Origin: Blastococcus colisei | GTDB lineage: Bacteria; Actinomycetota; Actinomycetes; Mycobacteriales; Geodermatophilaceae | DNA: 64,000 bases | Assembly: GCF_006717095.1 (NCBI RefSeq) | Contig: NZ_VFQE01000002.1 | Coordinates: forward strand, 496,001-560,000 | Direction of reading: 5' to 3' | Shown: one piece after another, positions 16,724 through 24,435 of the stretch | Layout of the letters: each line of letters starts with the position of its first letter | Numbering within the stretch: position 1 is the first letter of the stretch | Notes under the pieces: model-generated | Seen by the model: the letters and a program-made list of their open reading frames with translations, nothing else | Told to the model about the DNA's origin: nothing | Databases searched by the model: none | Made by a program: the position numbers and the translations under genes

Positions 16724-17167
16724 TCAGGCAGCGACCGGCAGGGGCGCGGCCGCATGCAGCCGCCGCTTGGCGATCGCGATGGGGAGCTGACCGACGACCG
16801 CCGGGAACAGCCAGAAGATGGGGTTGCCCGTCCCGGCCACGAGGACGCCGGTCACGAGGGCGATGTAGGAGCCGCCGAGGAGGTGCGGCTGCCACGTCCG
16901 CCACCCGGGCCAGTTCCGCCTGCGGGCGAGTGAGCCCGTGACGAGCAGGACCTCGGTGAGCGCCCCGAAGGGCAGGAGCCACCACAGGCCCGGGGCGCTG
17001 ACCGCCAGGTACGCCGAGCTCGCGACGACCACCGCGACCGCGCCGTGATACGCCCGGGCGGAGGTGCGACCTGGACTCCCGCGGCGTCGCGAGAGGAGCC
17101 AGGCGGGCCCGAGGAGCAGTCCTGCGGTCCCGGCGACGACGTGCAGGGCGAGGATCGTGTCACGCAT
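16724..17167 (-). CDS. Small integral membrane protein coupled to a TetR regulator
   Basis: A 147-residue protein with four hydrophobic helices (ILALHVVAGTAGLLLGPAWL, then segments near residues 45, 65 and 105) and a basic C-terminal end. No catalytic motif is visible; it looks like the small DUF2306-like membrane proteins, but this is a weak match. Its ATG at 17167 overlaps the stop of the upstream tetR gene by eight bases, so it is translated from the same message and is the probable target of that regulator through the operator at 17765-17792. Confidence 0.75.
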   Translation of the reverse strand: MRDTILALHVVAGTAGLLLGPAWLLSRRRGSPGRTSARAYHGAVAVVVASSAYLAVSAPGLWWLLPFGALTEVLLVTGSLARRRNWPGWRTWQPHLLGGSYIALVTGVLVAGTGNPIFWLFPAVVGQLPIAIAKRRLHAAAPLPVAA

Positions 17168-17756
17168 GTCCGGTGCCTCCCTCCGGTGATCCGTAGAGCA
17201 TTCCGGCCGCCCGTCGCGCGAGCTCCAGCAACGCCTCCCTGCCCGGCGGTGGCGCGAGGCCGGCGCCGGACAGGTTGCCGGTGGCGGCGAGGACGGCCAG
17301 ACCGTGGACGAGGGACCACGCCGCGACGACGGCCGCCCGCGCATCCTCGATGCGCCCCTCGACGGCGAGGGCGTCCACACCCGCCGCCAGCACGCTGAAC
17401 GTACGAGCCCGCGCCGCGGCGAGCTCGGGGTCGTCCTCGTCGAGTGCGTCCGGGGCGAACATCACGGCGAAGTGGCCGGGGTGGTCGTGGGCGAAGGCCA
17501 CGTAGGCAACGCCGACGTCGAGGAAGGACGTGGTCGCCGCTTCCTCGAGAGCACCGGCGAGCATCCGGTGCCCCTCCGCGGCCAGGGCGGACAGGAGCCC
17601 GCTCCGGGAGGCGAAGTGGTAGCGGTGAGCCGCATGGGAGACACCCGCGGCCCGCGCCAGCGCCCGGACGGAGACCTCACCGACGCCCGACTCCGTCACC
17701 ACCTCGGCGGCGACCCGCAGCAGCGTCGCCCTGAGGTCTCGTGCCGGAGCCGTCAT
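17160..17756 (-). CDS. TetR/AcrR family regulator with WHG-type C-terminal domain
   Basis: A 198-residue repressor. The N-terminal helix-turn-helix is VSVRALARAAGVSHAAHRYH followed by FASRSGLLSAL; the C-terminal half with AAWSLVHGLAVLAATGNL resembles the TetR C-terminal WHG domain. It shares a transcript with the four-helix membrane protein downstream. Three nested palindromes sit 9 bases upstream of its start codon, the expected place for autorepression. The ligand is unknown. Confidence 0.9.
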   Translation of the reverse strand: MTAPARDLRATLLRVAAEVVTESGVGEVSVRALARAAGVSHAAHRYHFASRSGLLSALAAEGHRMLAGALEEAATTSFLDVGVAYVAFAHDHPGHFAVMFAPDALDEDDPELAAARARTFSVLAAGVDALAVEGRIEDARAAVVAAWSLVHGLAVLAATGNLSGAGLAPPPGREALLELARRAAGMLYGSPEGGTGHA

Positions 17757-17764
17757 GCGAGCAT

Positions 17765-17792
17765 CTTGTCAGTGACAAGTTGTCACCGACAA
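17765..17792. promoter_or_regulatory. Nested palindromic operator upstream of tetR
   Basis: Three overlapping dyads share half-sites: CTTGTCAGTGACAAG at 17765-17779, GTGACAAGTTGTCAC at 17772-17786 and TTGTCACCGACAA at 17780-17792. Arms are perfect in all three. The spacing of TTGTC/GACAA half-sites suits two TetR dimers, as in QacR-like operators. It begins 9 bases before the tetR start codon, so binding should block its own transcription. Confidence 0.65.
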
Positions 17793-17830
17793 GGGTCTTC
17801 GTACCCGCGAGATCTGGCGTCGCGGTCCAC

Positions 17831-18586
17831 TCAGAACGGGACCTGCTGGCTCAGCAGGCCCGCCGCATCGCCGCGCCCGGAGAGCAACCGGCAGAACTCC
17901 ACGGCATCCAGTTCCAGCTCCTCCCCACCCGCGCCGGACGACCAGCTGCCACCGGCCGGGCCGGTGAGCGCCAGCCGGTAGGGACGGCCGTGCCGGTCCG
18001 CCCACTCCGCGACGACGTCGGCGACCAGCACCGCGTCGTGCTCGGGCGCGAGGTGGGGCTGCCGTCCGGTGGCGCGGGCGATGTCCATGCGGTGCATCCA
18101 GACGTCCCGGGTCAGGACGACGTCGAAGAGGAAGCCGAACCGCCAGCGCTCGACCCGGCCTCCGACGTCCTGGTCCTCCGGCAGCGTCAGCCCCCCGATC
18201 ACCCCCGAGAGCCGGCGACGTCCGCGCACCGCGCGGGGCGCGACCGCGGCGAAGCGCTCGACGAGCTCCTCCGCGGAGAGCGCCGCCGTCCGCCGCACCT
18301 GCACGGCGGTGAGGGCATCGATCCCCCCGCCGGCCCGGGAGGCGGCCGCGTTCTGTCCGACGACGCCGCGGACCGACGCCACCATCTCCGCCATCCCCAG
18401 CACGTGGCCGGCCATCGCGCGGACATCCCACGCCGGGCAGTCGGTGGGCCGGGCCCAGTCGGAGGGGTCCAGCGACCTCAGGAGCTCCTCGAAGCGGCCG
18501 TACTCCGTGGCCGCCAGCCGCACGGCGGTGGAGCGCTCCAGGGCACCCCTGCGGACGGCGGGACGGGCGGTGGTGCTGGCGGTCAT
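17831..18586 (-). CDS. Maleylpyruvate isomerase family (DinB-like, mycothiol-dependent type) protein
   Basis: A 251-residue cytoplasmic protein. The N-terminal part has the family pattern LAATEYGRFEELLRSLDPSD followed by W-x-R-P-T-D-C-P-A-W-D-V-R, then the metal-site histidine in AMAGHVLG and the later VWMHRMDIARATG. These match the mycothiol-dependent maleylpyruvate isomerase/DinB_2 group common in actinobacteria. The C-terminal part resembles an SCP2-like small domain. The exact thiol-dependent reaction is unknown. It follows the tetR gene at 18606 by 19 bases and is probably regulated by it. Confidence 0.82.
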   Translation of the reverse strand: MTASTTARPAVRRGALERSTAVRLAATEYGRFEELLRSLDPSDWARPTDCPAWDVRAMAGHVLGMAEMVASVRGVVGQNAAASRAGGGIDALTAVQVRRTAALSAEELVERFAAVAPRAVRGRRRLSGVIGGLTLPEDQDVGGRVERWRFGFLFDVVLTRDVWMHRMDIARATGRQPHLAPEHDAVLVADVVAEWADRHGRPYRLALTGPAGGSWSSGAGGEELELDAVEFCRLLSGRGDAAGLLSQQVPF

Positions 18587-18605
18587 CGGCGTGCCTCTCC
18601 GGTAG

Positions 18606-19256
18606 TCAGTCCGACGTTCGGTTCCGGGCCCCGCCGTGGTGCGCCAGCCACATGGCGACCACGTCGGGCAGCGTCGAGGTGAAGGACCCGCTCTCGAACG
18701 GGTCCTGTGGTGCGTTGGCCAGCTGCTGGGTGATGACGCCGCTGACCACCGCGGTCTGCGTGCGGTAGACCAGGTCGAGATCGGCGTCGGACGGCAACAG
18801 CCCGGCGTCGCGCAGCCGGGCCAGGAAGGCCCGGCTCTGCCGCTCCAGTTCGAGGGCCGGCGCATAGGCCTGCGACGACGGGACGAAACCCGGCACCGGG
18901 CGCCAGAACATGAGCGGGGCGTATGCGGGGTGCTCCACGGCCCAGCGCACGAACGCGGTTTCCATGACGAGCAGGTCCGCCGCCAGGTCGACGCCGTCGC
19001 AGGCCGCGTCCGTCTCTCGCATCACCGCGAGGAGTTCCCGCCAGCCGCGCTCGAAGAGTGCGTCGTACAGGGCGTTCTTGCCGTCGAAATAGCTGTAGAG
19101 CGACGGCGGTCGGATTCCCATCCTGCGGGCGACCTCGCCCAGGGTCAGCCCGGCGACGCCCTGGTCCGCCATGACCTCGACGGCGACGTCGAGCACCTGC
19201 TCGATCGTCTCCTGCCGCCGCCGCTGCCGACGGTCGAGCGGCACCGTCCCGGTCAC
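18606..19256 (-). CDS. TetR/AcrR family transcriptional regulator
   Basis: A 216-residue repressor with an N-terminal TetR helix-turn-helix (LTLGEVARRMGIRPPSLYSY, then FDGKNALYDALFERG) and a TetR_C_33-like ligand domain with FWRPVPGF. GTG at 19256 is the start. The TCCTAA-N5-TTAGGA dyad at 19271-19287 lies 14 bases upstream. The downstream DinB-like gene is in the same unit. The ligand cannot be predicted. Confidence 0.9.
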   Translation of the reverse strand: MTGTVPLDRRQRRRQETIEQVLDVAVEVMADQGVAGLTLGEVARRMGIRPPSLYSYFDGKNALYDALFERGWRELLAVMRETDAACDGVDLAADLLVMETAFVRWAVEHPAYAPLMFWRPVPGFVPSSQAYAPALELERQSRAFLARLRDAGLLPSDADLDLVYRTQTAVVSGVITQQLANAPQDPFESGSFTSTLPDVVAMWLAHHGGARNRTSD

Positions 19257-19270
19257 GCCGGGCAGTGTTC

Positions 19271-19287
19271 TCCTAATACCGTTAGGA
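19271..19287. promoter_or_regulatory. TCCTAA-N5-TTAGGA dyad upstream of tetR (operator)
   Basis: TCCTAATACCGTTAGGA has perfect 6-base arms and a 5-base centre. It is unusually AT-rich for this genome and lies between the tetR start and the next gene upstream, where the promoter must be. Autoregulation by the TetR at 18606 is inferred. Confidence 0.6.
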
Positions 19288-19315
19288 AGTCAAGCGGGTC
19301 GTAGGCGCCTAGTTC

Positions 19316-19582
19316 TCAGCCGGCGGCCGGCTCGTCCTTCGCCGCATCGCGGACGCGTGGGCGCAGGTTGTAGACGCCGACACCCGCCGTGAGCGGCTCG
19401 AGGTCGTAGCGGTGCACGACCTTCGGGCCGTCGTGCAGGTGCACGTGCGTCACCGTCGGCAGCGGCTCGCCGTGCCGCGCCGCGCGGATCTCCACCCGGC
19501 CGTCGAGGGGGCCGCCGACGAAGAGGAGCACGGCGTCGTCGTCCGTGCTCGTGCCGGTCGCGGCCCGTGCGTCCCCGGCCAT
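19316..19582 (-). CDS. Conserved-looking hypothetical protein, 88 residues
   Basis: A small soluble protein: VLLFVGGPLDGRVEIRAARH, then VTHVHLHDGPKVVHRYDLEP and VGVYNLRPR. The order FVGGPLDG ... Y-x-L resembles small proteins often found in actinobacteria and phages with a GGPxDG turn, function unknown. It is on the same strand as the AbrB permease gene upstream, 72 bases away, and ends 29 bases before the tetR operator dyad. Confidence 0.65.
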   Translation of the reverse strand: MAGDARAATGTSTDDDAVLLFVGGPLDGRVEIRAARHGEPLPTVTHVHLHDGPKVVHRYDLEPLTAGVGVYNLRPRVRDAAKDEPAAG

Positions 19583-19654
19583 CGCGTCCTCGGACAGTTC
19601 TGCCTCCCTGTGGTTCCGCCCGATCGCCAGGGTAGGCGCGCAGAGGCCTCCGGG

Positions 19655-20725
19655 TCAGCCCCCGGCCGGTCTGTGCAGCCATCGGGCGACCAGCGGTGCG
19701 CTCAGGAGCATCACGAACAGCCGCAGCACCTGGACCGACAGCACGAACGTGACGTCCGCGCCGATGTCGCTCGCCGTCGCCAGGACGGCGTACAGACCGC
19801 CCGGCGTCGTGGCGAGATAGCCGTCCAGCGCACTCGCGCCGGTCGTCGCCGCCAGTACGGCACCCAGTCCGGCCGAGGTCAGGATCAGTCCGAGGATGGC
19901 GCCGAGCGCCAGGGGCAGGGCACGGCCGACGGTCCGCAGGCTGTCCCGGGTGAAGCTGACGCCGACCTGGAGGCCGATCACCAGGAACGCGGCGCTCTCG
20001 ACCAGGCCGGGCACCTCGGCGCCGCGCCCCATCCCGGTGAGGTCGACGACGGCGGCGGCCACCATCGGGCCGAGGAGTGCGGCCACGGGCAACCGCACGA
20101 GCCGCCCGACGACGACGCCGGCCAGCGAGCAGCCGGCCGTGAACAGCAGCCCGGCCGGCCAGCCGGGCCCGGCGTCCAGCGAATCCGGTGCGCCCCCACC
20201 GGACGCGGCGCCGTAGGCCACGGTCGCCACGACGGGCATGAGGATGACGATCAGCAACACCCGCAGGTACTGCAGGACCGCGACCATGCGCTCGTCGGCG
20301 CCCAGGTCGCGGGCCATCACGATGATTCCCGAGGCGCCCCCGGCGATCAACGCGAAGGCGCCGGTCACCGGGCTGATCCCGGGCTGGAGCCGCAGCAGCA
20401 GCCCCGCACCGAGGCTGAGGGCCAGCGTTCCGACGGTCACCAGCAGGACGGCCAGCCAGTTCTCGGCCACCGACCGGAGCGTCTCGAGGTCGACGAGCGA
20501 CCCCATCGCGACACCGATGACGGTCTGGCCCGCCGTGGCGGCGACGCCGGGGACGGCTGCCGATCCCGGGAACCCCAGCGCGCGCACCAGCCCGGCGAGC
20601 AGACCACCGAACAACGCCGGCGAGGGCAGGCCCAGGACGGCGAACCCGTAGCTCGCCACCACCGCTGCGGCGACGACCGCGGCGAGGTCGAGCAGCTTCC
20701 GGCCCCGGTTCCCCACAGGGGCCAC
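19655..20725 (-). CDS. AbrB family membrane transporter-like protein
   Basis: A 356-residue integral membrane protein with about ten helices arranged as two similar halves: the AALFGGLLAG-like motif (PALFGGLLAGLVRAL near residue 36) is echoed by VAALLGPMVAAAVVDLTG near residue 218. This inverted-repeat layout and the motifs fit the AbrB (putative ammonia monooxygenase, DUF4311-like) family of unknown transport activity. It has nothing to do with the AbrB DNA-binding protein. It is divergent from the cobC remnant at 20800. Confidence 0.85.
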   Translation of the reverse strand: MAPVGNRGRKLLDLAAVVAAAVVASYGFAVLGLPSPALFGGLLAGLVRALGFPGSAAVPGVAATAGQTVIGVAMGSLVDLETLRSVAENWLAVLLVTVGTLALSLGAGLLLRLQPGISPVTGAFALIAGGASGIIVMARDLGADERMVAVLQYLRVLLIVILMPVVATVAYGAASGGGAPDSLDAGPGWPAGLLFTAGCSLAGVVVGRLVRLPVAALLGPMVAAAVVDLTGMGRGAEVPGLVESAAFLVIGLQVGVSFTRDSLRTVGRALPLALGAILGLILTSAGLGAVLAATTGASALDGYLATTPGGLYAVLATASDIGADVTFVLSVQVLRLFVMLLSAPLVARWLHRPAGG

Positions 20726-20799
20726 TCTGCCGGGCAGGCTCCCGTGATCCGCCGCAGTTCGGCGACGTGCGCGTCGAAGGCCGTGACGGCCGTGCTCTC

Positions 20800-21480
20800 A
20801 TGCCTGTCGTGACCGACCTGCGCCACCACGGGGACGTCGAGCTCGCGCCCGGCCTCGCGGACCTCGCCGTCAACGTGCGGGCCGGCACCGGGCCGGCCTG
20901 GCTGCGGACCGTGCTGCACGAGGCGATCGACGACAGCGCCGCCTATCCCGACGCCGGGCCGGCCCGGGCCGCGGTGGCGGCGGCCCACGGACGGGACCCG
21001 GCCGAGGTGCTCCTCACCGCCGGCGCGGCGGAGGCCTTCACGCTGCTCGCGCGAGCCCTGCGTCCGCGCCGCGCCGTCGTCGTCCACCCGTCGTTCACCG
21101 AGCCGGAGGTCGCGCTGCGGGCGGCCGCCCACCCGGCGACCCGGCTGCTGCTCCGGCCCGAGGAGGGCTACCGGCTGGACCCGGCCGCGGTTCCGGAGGA
21201 CGCCGACGACCGGCGGGCCCTGCTCGCTGCCCTTCCTCCCGGCGTCGAGCCGGTGGGCGAGCCCCGTTCCTCGTTCGTCCTGCTGCGGGTTCCCGACGGC
21301 GGCCGGGTGCCCGAGGCCCTGCGCGACCGGGGCTGGGCGGTGCGTCGCGCCGACACCTTCCCCGGCCTCTCCCGAGACCACCTGCGGGTCGCGGTGCGGG
21401 ATCCGGAGACCTCCCGCGCGTTCACCGCGGCCCTCGCTGGGATCCTGTACGGAGGACCTGCTGCCGAGGAGACGCACTGA
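20800..21480 (+). pseudogene. cobC: CobC-type threonine-phosphate decarboxylase with large in-frame internal deletion
   Basis: The full enzyme is a fold-type I PLP protein of about 340-360 residues that makes aminopropanol phosphate for the B12 nucleotide loop. Here only 226 residues remain. The N-terminal part is typical (HHGDVELAPGLADLAVNVR, AYPDAGPARAAVAAAHGRDP, EVLLTAGAAEAFTLLARALR) and so is the C-terminal part (SSFVLLRVPDGGRVPEALRD, RRADTFPG, LRVAVRD). The middle, about 110-120 residues holding the NPTNPT segment, the conserved aspartate and the PLP-binding lysine, is missing between VPEDAD and DRRALLAAL near base 21205. The reading frame is preserved. Without the lysine the product should be inactive. 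An assembly collapse is the alternative. ATG at 20800 or GTG at 20809. Confidence 0.8.
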
Positions 21481-22565
21481 GCACCGACCCGAACCCGTTC
21501 GCCGGCACCCTGCTGGGAAGCACCATCGACGCCGTGATGCCCCGGGACGCCGCGGCCGAGCAGGCCGCCCGGGAGCGGCTGGACCGGATGACCAAGCCGC
21601 CGGGCTCCCTCGGCGTGCTCGAGGACGTCGCCGCGCAGCTGGCCGGCATCGCCGGCAGCTGCCCCGCTCCGCTGCCGGTCCCCGCGGTCGTCGCCGTCTT
21701 CGCCGGGGACCACGGGGTGCACGCCCAAGGGGTCACACCCTGGCCGCAGGAGGTGACCGCCCAGATGGTGGCCAACTTCCTGGCCGGCGGCGCGGTGGTC
21801 AACGCCTTCGCCGCCGAGCTGGGTGCCGAGGTGGTGGTGGTGGACGTCGGTGTGGTCGCGCCCCTGGATGCCGCGGACGGGCTGCTGGACCGGAAGATCC
21901 GCTCCGGCACGGCCGACCTCGCCGAGGGCCCGGCCATGACGCTCGACGAGGCCCGCCGGGCGGTGGAGGCCGGCATCGAGGTGGCCACCCGGCTGGCCAC
22001 CGCCTCGCCCTGCCTGATCACCGGCGACATGGGGATCGCCAACACCACGGCGTCCGCCGCGCTGGTGTGCGCCTTCACCGGCGCCTCCCCCGTCGCCGCG
22101 ACCGGGCGGGGAACCGGCGTGGACGACGCCACGCTGGCCCGCAAGGTGGATGTCGTCAGCCGCGCCGTCGGCCGGGTGCCGTCCCGGCCCGCGACGCCGG
22201 CCGCGGCGCTGGCCGTCCTGGCCGAGGTGGGCGGGCTCGAGCACGCGGCACTGGCCGGGTTCGTCCTCGGCGCCGCGGCCGCGCGCGTGCCGGTGCTGCT
22301 GGACGGCGCGATCGCCGGGTCCGCCGCACTGGTGGCCGCCGCACTGTGCCCCACCGCCGTGGAGTACGCGCTCGCCGGGCACGCGTCCGTCGAACCCGGG
22401 CACGCCATCGCCCTGGAGTCGCTGGGCCTGCGCCCGCTGCTCCGCCTCGACCTCCGGCTCGGCGAGGGCACCGGCGCCCTCCTGGCCCTGCCGCTGGTGG
22501 CGAGTGCAGCCCGGGCGCTCCGCGACGTCGCCACGTTCGACGCCGCCGGCGTGACCCAGAAATGA
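21477..22565 (+). CDS. cobT: Nicotinate-nucleotide--dimethylbenzimidazole phosphoribosyltransferase
   Basis: Makes alpha-ribazole-5'-phosphate from nicotinate mononucleotide and dimethylbenzimidazole. Motifs include RLDRMTKPPGSLGVLED, FAGDHGVHAQGVTPWP, the ITGDMGIANTTASAAL block, and the glutamate in HASVEPGHAIALESLGL. The usual product is about 350 residues. Family-like sequence (FAGTLLGSTIDAVMPRD) extends upstream of the first GTG (21534) and ATG (21537) to a CTG at 21477, which overlaps the cobC stop (CTGA) and has GAGGAG at 21466-21471 with 5-base spacing. That supports a CTG start and 362 residues. The stop overlaps cysG by four bases. Confidence 0.9.
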   Translation: MSTDPNPFAGTLLGSTIDAVMPRDAAAEQAARERLDRMTKPPGSLGVLEDVAAQLAGIAGSCPAPLPVPAVVAVFAGDHGVHAQGVTPWPQEVTAQMVANFLAGGAVVNAFAAELGAEVVVVDVGVVAPLDAADGLLDRKIRSGTADLAEGPAMTLDEARRAVEAGIEVATRLATASPCLITGDMGIANTTASAALVCAFTGASPVAATGRGTGVDDATLARKVDVVSRAVGRVPSRPATPAAALAVLAEVGGLEHAALAGFVLGAAAARVPVLLDGAIAGSAALVAAALCPTAVEYALAGHASVEPGHAIALESLGLRPLLRLDLRLGEGTGALLALPLVASAARALRDVATFDAAGVTQK

Positions 22566-23845
22566 ACGCCACCCCCGTCCCCCCCGAGAGCGGGGTCGTC
22601 TACCCCGTCGGGCTGCGGCTGCACGACCGCTCCGTCGTGGTGGTGGGCGGGGGGCAGGTGGCCCACCGGCGGGTGGCCGGCCTGCTGGCGGCGCGCGCCC
22701 GGGTCACCGTGGTCTCCCCGGCGGTCACCCCGGCACTGGAGGCCCTGGTCGAGCCGGGGTCGCTGACCTGGATACGACGCCGGTACGCGACCGGCGACCT
22801 CGACGGCGCCTGGTACGCGGTGGCCGCCACCGACGACCCCGCGGTGAACGCTGCCGTGGCCGAGGAGGCCGAACGCGCCCGGATCTTCTGCGCGCGCGCC
22901 GACGACCGGTCGGCCTCCAGCGTCTGGACCCCCGCCGTGGGTCGGCACGGCGAACTGGTCGTCGGTGTGCACGGGGGCGGGGATCCGCAGCGGGCGATCG
23001 GCGTGCGGGACGCCGTCGTCGCCGGGCTCACCGACGGCAGCATCGCCGACCGCGCCGCCCGCACACCCACGGTGGCCCGCCCGGGCAGCGTCGTCCTGGT
23101 CGGCGGCGGGCCCGGGGACCCCGGGCTGATCACCGTCCGCGGCCGGCAGGCGGTCGCCCAGGCCGACGTCGTCGTGGCCGATCACCTGGCACCGCTGACC
23201 CTGCTGGAGACCCTGCCTCCGCACGTGGAGGTCGTCGACGCCGCCAAGCTGCCCCGCGGGCGGTCGATGGCCCAGGAGCAGATCAACGCCCTGCTGGTCG
23301 AGCGCGCCCTCGCCGGGAAGCGCGTGGTGCGACTCAAGGGCGGGGACCCGTTCGTGTTCGGCCGCGGGATGGAGGAGCTCGAGGCCTGCACGGCGGCCGG
23401 CGTCCCGGTGGAGGTCGTGCCCGGCGTCACCAGCGCCATCGCCGTCCCGGGGCTGGCCGGGATCCCGGTCACCCACCGCGGGCTCACCCACGAGTTCGTC
23501 GTGGTGTCCGGGCACCTGCCGCCCGGGCATCCGAAGTCGCTCGTCGACTGGGCGGCGATCGCGCGGCTGCGCGGCACCGTCGTCGTCCTCATGGGCGTGG
23601 ACACCGCGCCGGCCATCGCCGCCGCGCTCGTGGAGCACGGGCGGGCACCGGACACCCCGGTCGCGGTGGTCAGCGACGGCTCCACGCCGTCCCAGCGCAC
23701 CCTCCGGACCACGCTCGCGGCGCTCCCGCGCACGGTGACCGAGGAGAACGTCCGCCCGCCCGCCGTCTGGGTGGTCGGCGCGGTGGTCGGGCTCGACGGA
23801 CCCCATGACGACCCGCCGCCGGACGACGACGCCGATCTGGACTGA
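22562..23845 (+). CDS. cysG: Siroheme synthase fusion: Met8-like dehydrogenase/ferrochelatase plus uroporphyrinogen-III C-methyltransferase
   Basis: A 427-residue bifunctional cytoplasmic enzyme. Residues about 10-165 are a Rossmann NAD-binding precorrin-2 dehydrogenase domain (VVVVGGGQVAHRRVAGLLAA, then AATDDPAVNAAV). Residues about 175-410 are a SAM-dependent methyltransferase (VVLVGGGPGDPGLITVRG, VVVADHLAP, VVRLKGGDPFVFGRG, VEVVPGVTSAIAVPGLAGIP, VVLMGVDT). It makes precorrin-2 and siroheme from uroporphyrinogen III, feeding both B12 and sulfite/nitrite reductases. The ATG overlaps the cobT stop by four bases. The C-terminal tail DDPPPDDDADLD is acidic and dispensable. Confidence 0.93.
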   Translation: MNATPVPPESGVVYPVGLRLHDRSVVVVGGGQVAHRRVAGLLAARARVTVVSPAVTPALEALVEPGSLTWIRRRYATGDLDGAWYAVAATDDPAVNAAVAEEAERARIFCARADDRSASSVWTPAVGRHGELVVGVHGGGDPQRAIGVRDAVVAGLTDGSIADRAARTPTVARPGSVVLVGGGPGDPGLITVRGRQAVAQADVVVADHLAPLTLLETLPPHVEVVDAAKLPRGRSMAQEQINALLVERALAGKRVVRLKGGDPFVFGRGMEELEACTAAGVPVEVVPGVTSAIAVPGLAGIPVTHRGLTHEFVVVSGHLPPGHPKSLVDWAAIARLRGTVVVLMGVDTAPAIAAALVEHGRAPDTPVAVVSDGSTPSQRTLRTTLAALPRTVTEENVRPPAVWVVGAVVGLDGPHDDPPPDDDADLD

Positions 23846-23934
23846 GCCGCCTCGAAAGCACGTGTACTGCTGATGCAGCACTCCTTCTATCCGCGGCATC
23901 GATCCAAGACCCTTCCCAGGGACGGTGTCGGCGG

Positions 23935-24141
23935 ATGAGTCCGCAGCTCGAGCCGGTGGTCCGGGTCACCGGCCTCCGGATGACCTACGGCACGCACGAC
24001 GTCTTCACCGGCGTCGACTTCGATGTCCACCCCGGCGAGGTGGTCCGCCTGCTCGGGCCCAACGGCGCCGGCAGGACGACGACGATCGAGATCGTGGAGG
24101 GCTTCCGGATGCGCTCGGGGGGCGACGATCGGGTCACGTGA
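23935..24141 (+). pseudogene. Truncated ABC transporter ATP-binding fragment
   Basis: A 68-codon remnant covering only the first strand-to-Walker A region of an ABC ATPase of the multidrug/CcmA-like group: VVRVTGLRMTYGTHDVFTGV, then GPNGAGRTTTIEIVEGFRMR. The Walker A lysine is arginine (GAGRTT instead of GAGKTT) and the protein stops right after RSGGDDRVT, so the Q-loop, signature, Walker B and switch histidine are absent. It cannot be a functional ATPase. The stop overlaps the GTG of the damaged XRE gene; pairs of this kind normally form an ABC-plus-regulator unit, so both are remnants of one locus. Confidence 0.8.
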
Positions 24142-24401
24142 GTACGGACCGCTCCGGCGACGCCGTCTACAACCGGATCGCGCTGCTCCGGGCTGCGCAG
24201 GGGGTGACCCGGCGGCAGCTCGCTGACGCCCTCGGCGTCCACTACCAGACCGTCGGTCTACCTGGAGCGGTACGAGTACAACCCGGGCCTGCGCCTCGCG
24301 CTGCGGACGCCGGCTTCTTCGGGCTGCCCGTGGAGACGATCTTCTCGACGGATCCCTTCCTGCGGATCCGCGACCTGCCGCGCGCCGCGGACCCGGACTA
24401 G
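24138..24401 (+). pseudogene. XRE-type regulator with two compensating frameshifts
   Basis: The open frame gives 87 residues: a good N-terminal helix-turn-helix (RIALLRAAQGVTRRQLADAL, then GVHYQTV), a middle stretch with no protein logic (LPGAVRVQPGPAPRA), and a good C-terminus (AGFFGLPVETIFSTDPF). The middle, read one base later, becomes YLERYEYNPGLRLALR, which is exactly what follows the helix-turn-helix in small XRE regulators. So one base was gained near 24254-24258 and one lost near 24303-24312. The gene stays open but about 18 residues, including the end of the DNA-binding domain, are garbled. It is probably inactive. Sequencing error is the alternative. Confidence 0.8.
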
Positions 24402-24435
24402 GGCCAGCGGTCGAGCCGCACCGCCTGAGGAGGAC

